From positions 682,001 to 746,000 of the forward strand of contig NZ_VRKQ01000010.1 of assembly GCF_008056315.1 (NCBI RefSeq): a stretch of 64,000 bases of DNA. Direction: 5' to 3'. The notes under the pieces are model-generated. The model worked only from the letters and a program-made list of their open reading frames with translations, searched no databases and was not told where the DNA came from. Within the stretch, counting starts at the first letter, position 1; the number at the start of each line of letters is the position of its first letter. The DNA comes from Seonamhaeicola maritimus (GTDB lineage: Bacteria; Bacteroidota; Bacteroidia; Flavobacteriales; Flavobacteriaceae). Shown piece after piece: positions 17,368 through 26,299 of the stretch. Made by a program: the position numbers and the translations under genes.

Positions 17368-20300
17368 ATGCTTTCATCTTCAATATTTTCGTTTAGATCA
17401 AGACCTTTTTTCTTTACAGTAATTTCTCTTTTGTTTCTCCATATTGTCTCTTGTAAAAAAGACGTAGAACAAACTCAGGAGACAACTACTTTAGAAGATA
17501 AACAACCCAAATTATTCACTACAATTAATTCTTCTGAATCTGGTATTGATTTTATAAACACACTAGAAGAAACTTTGGAATCAAACTACTTCCAATATTT
17601 GTATACCTACATTGGTGGTGGTGTTGCGGCTGGGGATATAAATAACGATGGTTTAATAGATTTATACTTTACATCCAATCAAGATGAAGATAAATTATAC
17701 CTAAACAAAGGTTCGTTTAAGTTTCAAGATATAACAGAAAGTGCCGGTATAAAGAATATTAAAGGCTTCAATACAGGAGTAACCATGGCCGACGTAAATA
17801 ATGATGGTTTTCTTGATATTTACGTGTCACGTGGTGGATGGCAGGATGATGATAATAAATTCGCTAATCTACTATACATTAATAACGGGAACAACACATT
17901 TACCGAAAAGGCAAAAGAATTAGGTTTAGATGATGATAGTAGAACTATACACGCTACATTTTTTGATTATGACAATGATAATGATTTAGACTTATATGTT
18001 TCTAACTCGCCAGATATTGAAGGAAAAAGTAAAGTTCAAGATTTAAGGCCTACATATAAAGATGCTAAAAACCTTGAATTAAAAGGCTGTGACAAGCTGT
18101 TTAGGAACGACGGAACAGGTCATTTTACTGATGTATCCAGAAAAGCGAAATTACAATTTGATCTTGGTTTTGGCTTAAACCCTCAAGTGGGTGATTTAAA
18201 CAATGATGGGTGGCAAGATATTTATGTGTGTAATGATTTTGACTATCCTGACTTAGTTTATATTAATAATGGAGATGGTACGTTCACTGAATCTAGAAAT
18301 GAGATGTTCAAGCACATTTCATACAATAGTATGGGCAGTGATTTTACCGATATTAATAATGATGGTTATTTTGATTTAATGACTTTAGATATGAACCCAG
18401 AAGATTATGTAAGGTCAAAAACCACCATGTCCATGACATCGGTTAGTCAATTTGAGCAAATGGTTGATAATGATTATCACTACCAGTACATGCACAATAT
18501 GCTCCAATTAAATAATGGTAATGGTACTTTTAGTGAAATTTCAAAAATGTCTGGGGTAGCAGATACAGATTGGAGTTGGTCCATCTTATCAGCAGATTTT
18601 GATTTAGACGGTTTCAATGACATGTACATTACCAATGGCGTTTTTAGAGATGTTTTAGATAGAGATGTTCATAATGAAACTCTAAGAATCCTTAGAGAAA
18701 ATGGTAGAAAACCAACAGATGAAGACTTTCTAAGATTTTCTAAAATGATGCCTCAACAAAAACTCACAAACTATTTTTATAAAAATAATGGTGATTTAAC
18801 TTTTGAAAACACCTCAAATAATTGGGTAGATTCTTCACCAACGTTTTCTAACGGTGCCACCTATGCCGATTTAGATAATGATGGTGACTTAGATATTGTA
18901 GTAAACAACATTAATGATGAGGCTACAATTTTAAAAAACAATGCAATAGAATTCAATTCTGGCAACTATTTGAAAATTGACTTAAATGGCCCAGATAAAA
19001 ATAAGAATGGTTTAGGGTCTACCATAACACTTGAACAAGTAGATGGTAATATTCAAACTAGGCAATTAACCAATACCAAGGGATTTTTATCTTCAGTTTC
19101 AAACATTGTTCATTTTGGCTTAGCTAAAGACAATGCTATTAAACAAGTTACAATTAAATGGCTAGACGGAAAGACGCAAACCTTACAGAATGTGAAGCCT
19201 AATGCACTTTTATCAATATCCTATGCTGATGCTGCACTAAAAGAAGATACGGCACCAACTTCTAAAAGCAAGCCGCTTTTAACAAAACTAAAATCATCTT
19301 ACAAGCATACAGACCCATACTTTAATGATTATGATTTACAGGTTTTACTACCTCATAAATTATCTCAATTAGGTCCTGCTTTAGCTAAATCTGATGTAAA
19401 CAATGATGGTATTGAGGATATTTTCATTGGTGGAGCAAACGGTCAGCCAGGTAAATTATTATTAGGAAATAGTGGCGGAACTTTTAACATTAAAAAGAAT
19501 GAATCATTTATAGCGGATAAAAGATATGAAGATGTGGGAGCAGCTTTCCTAGATGCTGACGGAGATGGAGATGAAGATCTTTATGTTTCACATGGAAGCT
19601 ATGAGTATTATGGTTATCCTTCAGCACTTCAAGATATTCTTTATTTAAACGATGGATCTGGAATTTTCACAAAAAAATTTGACGCCTTACCTGAAATTAA
19701 ATCTGCTGGAAGTTCTGTAGCTCCTTTTGATTATGATAATGATGGAGATATTGATTTATTTGTTGGGGGAAGAGTAATACCTGGTAAGTACCCTCAACCT
19801 CCGTTAAGCTACTTATTGGTTAATGAAAATGGCGTTTTTAATGATAAAACGGATGAGTTAGGTGCGGAATTAAAAAATATTGGATTAGTAACTGATGCAG
19901 TTTGGAGTGATATTAATGGTGATAATAAAGTCGATTTAATTGTTACAGGTGAATGGTTAGGTGTTGATGTTTTTATTAATCAGGACAATAAATTGGTTAA
20001 GAACAAAGCTTATGAAGAATTATCATCTCATGTTGGTTGGTGGAATAGATTGCTGGCCACAGATTTTGACAATGATGGAGATATAGATATCATAGCAGGA
20101 AATTTAGGGCTTAACTATAAGTTTCATGCTTCACCAGAAAAACCTTTTCAAATCTATTCTACAGATTTCGATTTTAATGGGACAGAAGATGTAATTCTTG
20201 CTAAAGAATATAACGGAGAAGAAGTTCCAATAAGAGGGAAAACATGTATGACGCAACAAATACCTCATTTAGCTCAAAAAATACCTAATTATAATGAATT

Positions 20301-20739
20301 CGCGAGTAAAAACCTTGAAGGCATTTTAGGAAAAAGACTCGGTGTAGCTTTAAACTATAAGGCTACCGAATTTAGATCAGGTATTTTTGTAAATAATGGT
20401 GAAAAAGGATTTGAATTTATGCCTTTTTCTAATTCCGTTCAAGCGTCACCAATTAATAGTATTTTATCATATGATTTGAATAATGATGGAAATGATGATT
20501 TAATTTTAGCTGGAAATAATTATCAGTCCGAGGTAGAAACTACCAAGGCTGATGCAGGAACAGGCCATGTTTTATTAAGTGACGGCAAAGGTAATTATAC
20601 ATATTTAACTCATCAAGAATCAGGGTTTTTCGCTGATAAGGATGTAAGAAATATGGTCTTAGTCAATGGAAAAAACAACAAATATATTTTCATTGCCAAT
20701 AACAATGACTATCAGGATTTATTTACAATTTCAAAATAA
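17368..20739 (+). CDS. FG-GAP/VCBS-repeat lipoprotein with ASPIC/UnbV domain (CRTAC1-like)
   Basis: This 1123-residue lipoprotein has a signal peptide ending IVSC (Cys29). Some fourteen calcium-loop motifs of the form D-x-[DN]-x-D-G are spread along it (NNDGFLDIYVS, DNDGDLDIVVNN, DGDGDEDLYVSHGS, NNDGNDDLILAGN), typical of two FG-GAP beta-propellers. Between them, near residues 530-615, is an ASPIC/UnbV domain (GNYLKIDLNG...NTKGFLSSVSNIVHFGLA...VTIKWLDGKTQTL). Such proteins often accompany SusCD pairs in marine flavobacteria and are probably surface-exposed, binding glycan or protein. The gene has its own unit after the terminator. No enzymatic motif is seen. Confidence 0.9.
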   Translation: MLSSSIFSFRSRPFFFTVISLLFLHIVSCKKDVEQTQETTTLEDKQPKLFTTINSSESGIDFINTLEETLESNYFQYLYTYIGGGVAAGDINNDGLIDLYFTSNQDEDKLYLNKGSFKFQDITESAGIKNIKGFNTGVTMADVNNDGFLDIYVSRGGWQDDDNKFANLLYINNGNNTFTEKAKELGLDDDSRTIHATFFDYDNDNDLDLYVSNSPDIEGKSKVQDLRPTYKDAKNLELKGCDKLFRNDGTGHFTDVSRKAKLQFDLGFGLNPQVGDLNNDGWQDIYVCNDFDYPDLVYINNGDGTFTESRNEMFKHISYNSMGSDFTDINNDGYFDLMTLDMNPEDYVRSKTTMSMTSVSQFEQMVDNDYHYQYMHNMLQLNNGNGTFSEISKMSGVADTDWSWSILSADFDLDGFNDMYITNGVFRDVLDRDVHNETLRILRENGRKPTDEDFLRFSKMMPQQKLTNYFYKNNGDLTFENTSNNWVDSSPTFSNGATYADLDNDGDLDIVVNNINDEATILKNNAIEFNSGNYLKIDLNGPDKNKNGLGSTITLEQVDGNIQTRQLTNTKGFLSSVSNIVHFGLAKDNAIKQVTIKWLDGKTQTLQNVKPNALLSISYADAALKEDTAPTSKSKPLLTKLKSSYKHTDPYFNDYDLQVLLPHKLSQLGPALAKSDVNNDGIEDIFIGGANGQPGKLLLGNSGGTFNIKKNESFIADKRYEDVGAAFLDADGDGDEDLYVSHGSYEYYGYPSALQDILYLNDGSGIFTKKFDALPEIKSAGSSVAPFDYDNDGDIDLFVGGRVIPGKYPQPPLSYLLVNENGVFNDKTDELGAELKNIGLVTDAVWSDINGDNKVDLIVTGEWLGVDVFINQDNKLVKNKAYEELSSHVGWWNRLLATDFDNDGDIDIIAGNLGLNYKFHASPEKPFQIYSTDFDFNGTEDVILAKEYNGEEVPIRGKTCMTQQIPHLAQKIPNYNEFASKNLEGILGKRLGVALNYKATEFRSGIFVNNGEKGFEFMPFSNSVQASPINSILSYDLNNDGNDDLILAGNNYQSEVETTKADAGTGHVLLSDGKGNYTYLTHQESGFFADKDVRNMVLVNGKNNKYIFIANNNDYQDLFTISK

Positions 20740-20765
20740 AGTGAAATCCTTTGTTAATTAATAGT

Positions 20766-21350
20766 TTAATGAGTTCCTAATGGTCCTCTTTTTGGAAGAC
20801 TTACGAGGCTAGGTTTTTTCATTAAAGCAATTATATCTTTAAATTCTTGATCGGTAAGATTCTCAAGAGGTTTTGCAAAATAAAATTGAGCTACTTGATT
20901 TATTCCTTTAAAATCAATAGTAAACTGGTAGTTATGCAGCGCCCAGTTCAAACATTCTTTTTGGGTTCTTCTATCCTCAAGTTTCCAAGCTAATACATAG
21001 GCTTTTTTTCTAGAAATGCTAGTGCTATCACCATCTTTTCTACTAAATTTAGAAATGGTTGAAGCCAATATACTTGGGCTTTTAACATAGTTTTTTGCAA
21101 AAAAGCCTTTTACTAATTGCTTATTTAAACTAGTAGATAGAACCTTTGGGTAAGCTTCTTCATATAACTCATAAAATCGTTCTGGTAAATTGTCTGCAAA
21201 TTCTATCCTACCCGCTAATTCTTCAAACTCATCAGCAGAAATAAAATCTTCAGAAGTGCTTTTTAAATAATGATATCCCACAAAAGTTGCAAAACCACCA
21301 AATACAATTACCCAAATAACAAATTTTAATAATCGTTTTACAAGTCTCAT
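20766..21350 (-). CDS. Membrane-anchored degenerate GT51 (peptidoglycan glycosyltransferase)-like protein
   Basis: This 194-residue protein has one N-terminal membrane helix (about 8-28). The rest follows monofunctional GT51 transglycosylases in outline. LPERFYELYEEAYP (55-68) lies where the family has its E-D-x-x-F-x-x-H motif, STSLNKQLVK (72-81) where it has GGSTITQQLxKN, and RKKAYVLAWKLED to FYFAKPLENLT (114-166) matches the region before YFGKPLSELT. The catalytic Glu of the first motif is replaced (Leu or Pro by alignment) and the Glu of the RKxxE motif is Tyr118. It is therefore probably inactive. It is the last gene of a DUF4254-GT9 unit. Confidence 0.6.
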   Translation of the reverse strand: MRLVKRLLKFVIWVIVFGGFATFVGYHYLKSTSEDFISADEFEELAGRIEFADNLPERFYELYEEAYPKVLSTSLNKQLVKGFFAKNYVKSPSILASTISKFSRKDGDSTSISRKKAYVLAWKLEDRRTQKECLNWALHNYQFTIDFKGINQVAQFYFAKPLENLTDQEFKDIIALMKKPSLVSLPKRGPLGTH

Positions 21351-21371
21351 ATTTATAAATTTTTGAATTCT

Positions 21372-22394
21372 CTAAACTAAATTTTTAATCTTCCTTATCA
21401 CATCCTTTGGAGAGATACTTCTAGTTGCTTCTTTGTACGATTCTGGGAACTTATTCCCATAAACAGAGGTTGGGATTTCAGGAAACTTTTTCCTGTCTGA
21501 TAATAATGCATAATCTTCTGGTTGATTGAAAGGAACAAATCCAGCATAAGGATGTGTTACGCCCCAAATAGTAACAGTTTTAACACCTAACATAGCAGCA
21601 ATATGTCCATTACCAGAATCCATTGAAAGCATGACGTCTAAATTGGAAATAAGATCTAATTCTTCGTTTAAAGATAGATTGCCAGCAACGTTTACAACGT
21701 TCTCAAACTTGTTTTCCATACTGCTCAAAACTTCTATTTCCTTTTTACCTCCACCAAATAAAACGATATGATATTCCTTAGAAAGATTCGCAATAACCTC
21801 TTCCATTAAATCTAATGGATACATCTTACTTTCATGAGCTGCAAAAGGCGCAATCCCAATTTTCTTTTTAGAAAGATTACCCAATAAACCTTCAAGCTTT
21901 CCATTCAATTTAACATTATCAGGAAAATTGGGGGTTGATAAATCAATTTTTAAACCAAGTTTTCCAAATACATCAGCATAACGTTGATGCGTTGTTTTTA
22001 ATGGTTTAAAAAACTTTCCTGTAATTAAATCATTCTTCTCTTTTCTCCCCTTTTTAATCTGAATAAATGGCTTCCCAGTTAAAAAGAGCTTTAAAATATT
22101 GCTTCTTAAAACATTATGTAAATCGGCTACCGCATCAACTTTTAACTTCCTTAGTTCCTTTGAAAGCTTGAATAACCCTAAAACACCTTTATGTTTTCCT
22201 TTTAAATCTACAGGATAGACTTCAACTTTAGATAAACTCCAAAAGAATGGTGCAAAGAATGGCCTTGTTAGTACTGTAACCTTAACTTCGGGATGTTGTT
22301 GAACCAAAGCCCTTAAAACTGGCACAGTCATAGCAACATCTCCCATGGCAGAAAGACGAATTACTAATATATGTTCAGGTTGTTTTTTAGGCAT
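21372..22394 (-). CDS. Glycosyltransferase family 9 (ADP-heptose:LPS heptosyltransferase-like)
   Basis: This 340-residue GT-B enzyme opens with ILVIRLSAMGDVAMTVPVLRAL, the family-9 start that grips the nucleotide. Its C-terminal half has IGIAPFAAHESKMYP, FGGGKKEIE and the donor-site motif LSMDSGNGHIAAMLGVKTVTIWG. Members transfer heptose or a related sugar to lipid A-core at the cytoplasmic face. It follows the DUF4254 gene by 35 bases and is followed by the GT51-like gene after 21 bases. The exact sugar is not known for Bacteroidota. Confidence 0.88.
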   Translation of the reverse strand: MPKKQPEHILVIRLSAMGDVAMTVPVLRALVQQHPEVKVTVLTRPFFAPFFWSLSKVEVYPVDLKGKHKGVLGLFKLSKELRKLKVDAVADLHNVLRSNILKLFLTGKPFIQIKKGRKEKNDLITGKFFKPLKTTHQRYADVFGKLGLKIDLSTPNFPDNVKLNGKLEGLLGNLSKKKIGIAPFAAHESKMYPLDLMEEVIANLSKEYHIVLFGGGKKEIEVLSSMENKFENVVNVAGNLSLNEELDLISNLDVMLSMDSGNGHIAAMLGVKTVTIWGVTHPYAGFVPFNQPEDYALLSDRKKFPEIPTSVYGNKFPESYKEATRSISPKDVIRKIKNLV

Positions 22395-22429
22395 CTCAAC
22401 TTAAGATGAGATTGTATTTACACAAGAAT

Positions 22430-23035
22430 TTACTTTTGAGAGCGTAGTACAGGGTTTAACTCATCATCATTATACATCTTCATCTGTTTGTATACCTTCA
22501 TGTACTTATCGCCTTTTTCAATATCGCTTAAAAGAGTATCAATAGCTGTAGACAAGTCTACGCGTTGCTCTAATAATACATCTAATTTCTTTTGGCAAGC
22601 ACCTCTATGCGCATCAGAAGCATCTGTACGTGTTGCTTCTTCATTCATATGGTAAACTTTCAGTGCCAAAATAGATAATCTATCAATTCCCCATGCTGGA
22701 CTTTCTGTGTTGATAGTTGCATCATCTTTTACAGTTACGTCTTTATACTTTTCTAAAAAATAACCATCAACATATTCCACCATATCAGTCCTATCTTGGT
22801 TAGAAGCATCTATTTGTCTTTTCAAAGTTAATGCTGCCACAGGGTCAATTTGAGGATCTCTAATAATGTCTTCATAATGCCACTGAACAGTATCTATCCA
22901 ACATTTTCTATATAACAAATGCTCTAATAAACTATCCTTGGTATAAGGATTGTTAAAAGGCTGATCTACTGAATCAATTTTATGGTATTCTTCAATAACT
23001 TCTTGAAAAATTTTATTGGCTTTACTTGTAAACAT
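22430..23035 (-). CDS. DUF4254 family protein
   Basis: This 201-residue soluble, mostly helical, charged protein has no signal peptide. It matches the conserved Bacteroidota family DUF4254 (YHKIDSVDQPFNNPY, YRKCWIDTVQWHYEDIIRDP, WGIDRLSILALKVYHM), which is regularly encoded next to a GT9 heptosyltransferase, as here. Its function is unknown; the constant pairing suggests a part in lipopolysaccharide core synthesis. A -7 box at 23056-23063 lies 20 bases before the start, making it the first gene of the three-gene unit. Confidence 0.82.
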   Translation of the reverse strand: MFTSKANKIFQEVIEEYHKIDSVDQPFNNPYTKDSLLEHLLYRKCWIDTVQWHYEDIIRDPQIDPVAALTLKRQIDASNQDRTDMVEYVDGYFLEKYKDVTVKDDATINTESPAWGIDRLSILALKVYHMNEEATRTDASDAHRGACQKKLDVLLEQRVDLSTAIDTLLSDIEKGDKYMKVYKQMKMYNDDELNPVLRSQK

Positions 23036-23055
23036 GATGTACTAAATTTTAACTA

Positions 23056-23063
23056 CAAATATA
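23056..23063 (-). promoter_or_regulatory. -7 box for the DUF4254-GT9-GT51-like unit
   Basis: On the minus strand the sequence is TATATTTG, a perfect TAnnTTTG. The nearest TTG is 24 bases upstream, slightly beyond the usual 17-23. Confidence 0.55.
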
Positions 23064-23106
23064 CTTTAATTTAATAACTTTACTATTCAAACAATACCCT
23101 GTTTTT

Positions 23107-23766
23107 ATGCAAATTCATAACATCTCACAGCAAAATTCTATCCTAAATACATTCCTTTCAGAAATTAGAAATATTAATATTCAAAATGACCGAATGCGCT
23201 TTAGAAGAAACATAGAACGCATAGGTGAGATTTTGGGGTATGAATTGAGTAAATCATTAAATTATCAATCTAATTCAGTTGAAACACCTTTAGGGAATTC
23301 TGATATTAACCTAATGGAAAATGACATTGTTTTGTGTTCTGTATTAAGGGCTGGTGTTCCTTTACATAATGGGTTATTAAACTACTTTGATAACGCTGAA
23401 AACGCCTTTATATCTGCATATAGACATCATAAAGACAATCCTGAAAGTTTTGAGATTATAGTTGAATACTTGGCATGCCCTAATTTAGAGGGAAAAACAC
23501 TTGTTTTGGCAGATCCTATGCTTGCAACTGGTCAATCTATGGTAGCTACCTTTGAAGCTTTAAAACCTTTTGGAACACCAAAAGAAATTCATTTAGTAAG
23601 TGTAATTGGTGCGCAACATGGTGTTGATTTCGTTCAAAATAGCTTTGAAAGCAACTCCCATTTATGGATTGCCGCAATTGACGAAACATTAAATGACAAA
23701 GGATATATTATTCCTGGTTTAGGTGATGCCGGCGACTTAGCTTTTGGCGAAAAGCTGCAGCACTAA
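23107..23766 (+). CDS. upp: Uracil phosphoribosyltransferase
   Basis: This 219-residue cytosolic salvage enzyme makes UMP from uracil and PRPP. It has the PRPP loop VLADPMLATGQS (133-144), CSVLRAGVPL (77-86) and the uracil-binding C-terminus YIIPGLGDAGDLAFGEKL. Its last 30 bases overlap the 3' end of the convergent DUF6427 gene. The N-terminal portion is slightly divergent from enterobacterial Upp, as is usual in flavobacteria. Confidence 0.93.
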   Translation: MQIHNISQQNSILNTFLSEIRNINIQNDRMRFRRNIERIGEILGYELSKSLNYQSNSVETPLGNSDINLMENDIVLCSVLRAGVPLHNGLLNYFDNAENAFISAYRHHKDNPESFEIIVEYLACPNLEGKTLVLADPMLATGQSMVATFEALKPFGTPKEIHLVSVIGAQHGVDFVQNSFESNSHLWIAAIDETLNDKGYIIPGLGDAGDLAFGEKLQH

Positions 23767-24678
23767 TAGTACAATTGGCATCACCACTAAAGTTGATAAA
23801 AAGACTTCTTTAAACCATTTTTCTTTAATAGTTTCAACATAATTAGTAATAATTATAGCCAATGGGGCAAATAAAAATAAGAACTCACTTCCGTTCTTAT
23901 TAGGGGCTTGAAATACAATAAAAAAAGCAAACACAGCAGCCAAAATTATTATTTTAAAAGAAGCTCTATAGGCTTTCTTTTGTTTTTTGATGTTCTGTAA
24001 ATAGAATACCGAAGACCATACTCCAAAAGACAATAATAAGGTTATTGCTACAATAAACCGGGTGGAGTCATAGCTATTAAAATCATAGCTTAATTCTGGA
24101 GAGATATTCAAAATATCGAAAAAACTATCATAAAAAAATAATGATATCGCTACTGATATAACAAAAACAGTTGCTACACCAATAAAAGGTATTACCCAGT
24201 GTTTAATATTATTATCAGTATAAAGGGCAAGAGCAATAGGAATTAATGCAAAAAATAAAATTGACCAAAAGTAAAACAATGATGCAATGGCTATCCAAAA
24301 AGCAGCATCAAACAATTTTTGCTTTTCACTACGTTGAGAACGCAAACTCATAATACGTCTTAAACTCAACAATACAAAAAAGTTAGAAAAAAGAATATTC
24401 GCATTAATTGTTGTCGAAGGAATTAATAGTAAAAACAAACTAAACAGTAAGATTTCGTAGTTGTTTTGCTTAGTTAAACTGTTCTTACTAACAATAAAAT
24501 TTAAAAGTAAAATTGAAAGGTAACATGTAAAAAGAAGTACTAATTGTTTACCAATAAAAAGCATGGTAATTGATTCTTTTGTCAGCTCTAATCTAGCCAC
24601 TAAAAAAGCTAAAAGCATAACAAAAAAAACAATGATAAAATTTATTGGCTTAGATTTACTAAAAATACTTGTTATCAT
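23737..24678 (-). CDS. DUF6427-type integral membrane protein
   Basis: This 313-residue protein has about nine to ten hydrophobic helices (such as FIIVFFVMLLAFLVA, LVLLFTCYLSILLLNFIV, ALIPIALALYTD) and a short basic loop SLRSQRSEKQK. It resembles a flavobacterial family I recall as DUF6427, typically encoded between upp and purD. Function is unknown; the helix pattern faintly recalls polyprenyl-linked glycosyltransferases, but no catalytic motif is visible. The 3' end overlaps upp by 30 bases, and the start lies inside the promoter of the divergent DUF6341 gene. Confidence 0.75.
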   Translation of the reverse strand: MITSIFSKSKPINFIIVFFVMLLAFLVARLELTKESITMLFIGKQLVLLFTCYLSILLLNFIVSKNSLTKQNNYEILLFSLFLLLIPSTTINANILFSNFFVLLSLRRIMSLRSQRSEKQKLFDAAFWIAIASLFYFWSILFFALIPIALALYTDNNIKHWVIPFIGVATVFVISVAISLFFYDSFFDILNISPELSYDFNSYDSTRFIVAITLLLSFGVWSSVFYLQNIKKQKKAYRASFKIIILAAVFAFFIVFQAPNKNGSEFLFLFAPLAIIITNYVETIKEKWFKEVFLSTLVVMPIVLLVLQLFAKS

Positions 24679-24698
24679 TAACTGTTTTTGTATTTTTG
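24669..24698 (+). promoter_or_regulatory. Consensus promoter of the DUF6341 gene
   Basis: TTG (24669-24671), 19 bases, then TATTTTTG (24691-24698): a full match to the Bacteroidota consensus. It ends 19 bases before the ATG at 24718 and overlaps the first codons of the divergent DUF6427 gene. It supports the start at 24718 rather than an upstream codon. Confidence 0.8.
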
Positions 24699-24717
24699 CC
24701 CTGTAAATATACTAACT

Positions 24718-24945
24718 ATGAAAGATTTCTTTTACGCAATACAAGATTTATTTGTTGATGTTCTATTTGCTCCTTATGATGCATTAAGAGTATTAGAATT
24801 AGATAATTGGTGGTTAGCCAATGTAATTTCGTGGATTTTTGCTGTTATTGGACTAGTTGCTATCATCTATTGGATGAAGGAACTAAAAATATTTAACGAT
24901 AATAACGAAGAAGATAAAAGTATTTCTTCGCACTCTTATTTATAA
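24718..24945 (+). CDS. DUF6341-type small membrane protein
   Basis: The protein has 75 residues from ATG 24718 (MKDFFYAIQDLFVDVLFAPY), with one or two membrane segments (WWLANVISWIFAVIGLVAIIYW) and an acidic/serine tail. An open frame continues upstream to 24688, but the consensus promoter overlaps it, so 24718 is the better start. It resembles a flavobacterial family I recall as DUF6341, function unknown. Its last six bases overlap the end of purD on the other strand. Confidence 0.8.
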   Translation: MKDFFYAIQDLFVDVLFAPYDALRVLELDNWWLANVISWIFAVIGLVAIIYWMKELKIFNDNNEEDKSISSHSYL

Positions 24946-26211
24946 GTCGAAGCCTATATCTTTACGATAATACATCTTATCAAAGTTAAACTTTTCTATA
25001 CTTTGGTAAGATTTTTTTATGGCCTCTTTATAGGTGCCACCATAAGAAGTTATTGCTATTACACGACCGCCAGAGGTTACAACTTTTCCGTCTTTTAATT
25101 GTGCCCCTGCATGAAAGGGAATAGAGTCTTCAATGGTCTCAATTCCAGTAATTTCTTTTCCTTTTTCATAAGCTTCAGGATATCCACCTGATACTACCAT
25201 GATAGTTGTAGCAGCACGCTCATCTATATCAATATCAATAGTATCTAGCGTTCCATTACCCATAGCTTGAAGTATTTCAACTAAATCATTCTTAAGTCTT
25301 GGGAATACAACTTCAGTTTCCGGGTCACCCATTCTAACATTATACTCAATGACTTTAGGATCATCACCAACTTTAATAAGGCCAATGAAAACAAATCCAA
25401 CATAAGGTAACTTGTCCTTTTTGAATCCTTCAATAGTAGGTTTTACAATACGTTCTTCAATCTTATTTAAAAACTCGTCTGTTGCAAAAGGAACTGGGGA
25501 AACAGCTCCCATTCCACCAGTATTTAAACCAGTATCTCCTTCACCAATACGTTTATAGTCTTTAGCAGTAGGTAGTATTTTATAATTCTCGCCATCAGTA
25601 AGAACAAAACAACTTAATTCAATGCCATCTAGAAACTCTTCAATTACAACCTTGGTACTTGCTTCTCCAAACTTAGCATCAACAAGCATACTTTTTAGTT
25701 CTGCTTTAGCTTCGTCTAAATCATTTAAAATAACCACTCCTTTCCCAGCTGCTAGTCCATCAGCCTTTAACACATAAGGAGGTTGTAAAGTGTCTAAAAA
25801 AGCAAAACCTTGTTCAACAGAGTCCTTTGTGAAGCTTTCATAGCCTGCCGTTGGTATATTATGTCTGTACATAAACTCCTTTGCAAACTCTTTACTGCCT
25901 TCTAACTCTGCTGCTGCTTTTTGAGGACCTATAACAGGTACATCTTTCAATTGGTTATCATTCAAAAAATAATCATGAACTCCTTTTACTAATGGATCTT
26001 CCGGTCCAACAACGACTAAATCAATTTGTTTATCTAAAACAAGAGTTTTAATAGCATCAAAATCAGTAACCCCAATATTTACATTAGTAGCCACTTCAGC
26101 AGTGCCTGAATTACCAGGAGCCACATATAATTCGTTGCATAACGGACTTTGGGCTATTTTCCAAGCAAATGTATGTTCTCTTCCTCCCGACCCTAAAACT
26201 AAGATATTCAT
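24940..26211 (-). CDS. purD: Phosphoribosylamine-glycine ligase (GAR synthetase)
   Basis: This 423-residue ATP-grasp ligase joins glycine to 5-phosphoribosylamine with ATP, the second step of purine synthesis. It has the N-terminal MNILVLGSGGREHTFAWKI, VVVGPEDPLVKGV, the ATP-grasp lid (YVLKADGLAAGKGVVIL), the metal-binding EYNVRMGDPETEVVFPRL and the C-terminal ITSYGGTYKEA domain. Length and motifs are normal. It is a monocistronic gene with a -7 box at 26232-26239. Confidence 0.97.
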   Translation of the reverse strand: MNILVLGSGGREHTFAWKIAQSPLCNELYVAPGNSGTAEVATNVNIGVTDFDAIKTLVLDKQIDLVVVGPEDPLVKGVHDYFLNDNQLKDVPVIGPQKAAAELEGSKEFAKEFMYRHNIPTAGYESFTKDSVEQGFAFLDTLQPPYVLKADGLAAGKGVVILNDLDEAKAELKSMLVDAKFGEASTKVVIEEFLDGIELSCFVLTDGENYKILPTAKDYKRIGEGDTGLNTGGMGAVSPVPFATDEFLNKIEERIVKPTIEGFKKDKLPYVGFVFIGLIKVGDDPKVIEYNVRMGDPETEVVFPRLKNDLVEILQAMGNGTLDTIDIDIDERAATTIMVVSGGYPEAYEKGKEITGIETIEDSIPFHAGAQLKDGKVVTSGGRVIAITSYGGTYKEAIKKSYQSIEKFNFDKMYYRKDIGFDL

Positions 26212-26231
26212 TGTATTATTTTTTGATTATG

Positions 26232-26239
26232 CAAAAATA
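26232..26239 (-). promoter_or_regulatory. -7 box for purD
   Basis: The minus strand reads TATTTTTG, a perfect TAnnTTTG, 20 bases before the purD ATG. No clear TTG at -33. No purine riboswitch-like structure is seen in the short leader. Confidence 0.5.
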
Positions 26240-26299
26240 GAATTAATGCCTCTAATTCACGAATATTTTTTAGTTACTTTACAAATATTTGTTTGACCA

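Noticed and set aside
17600-20600. Many short GATAATGAT-like repeats that could suggest a repeat array
   Set aside because: They are the codons of D-x-[DN]-x-D-G calcium loops in the FG-GAP protein, irregularly spaced and not identical; not a CRISPR or satellite.
20766-21350. Active monofunctional peptidoglycan glycosyltransferase
   Set aside because: The catalytic glutamates and the GGST motif are missing, so only a degenerate homologue is claimed.
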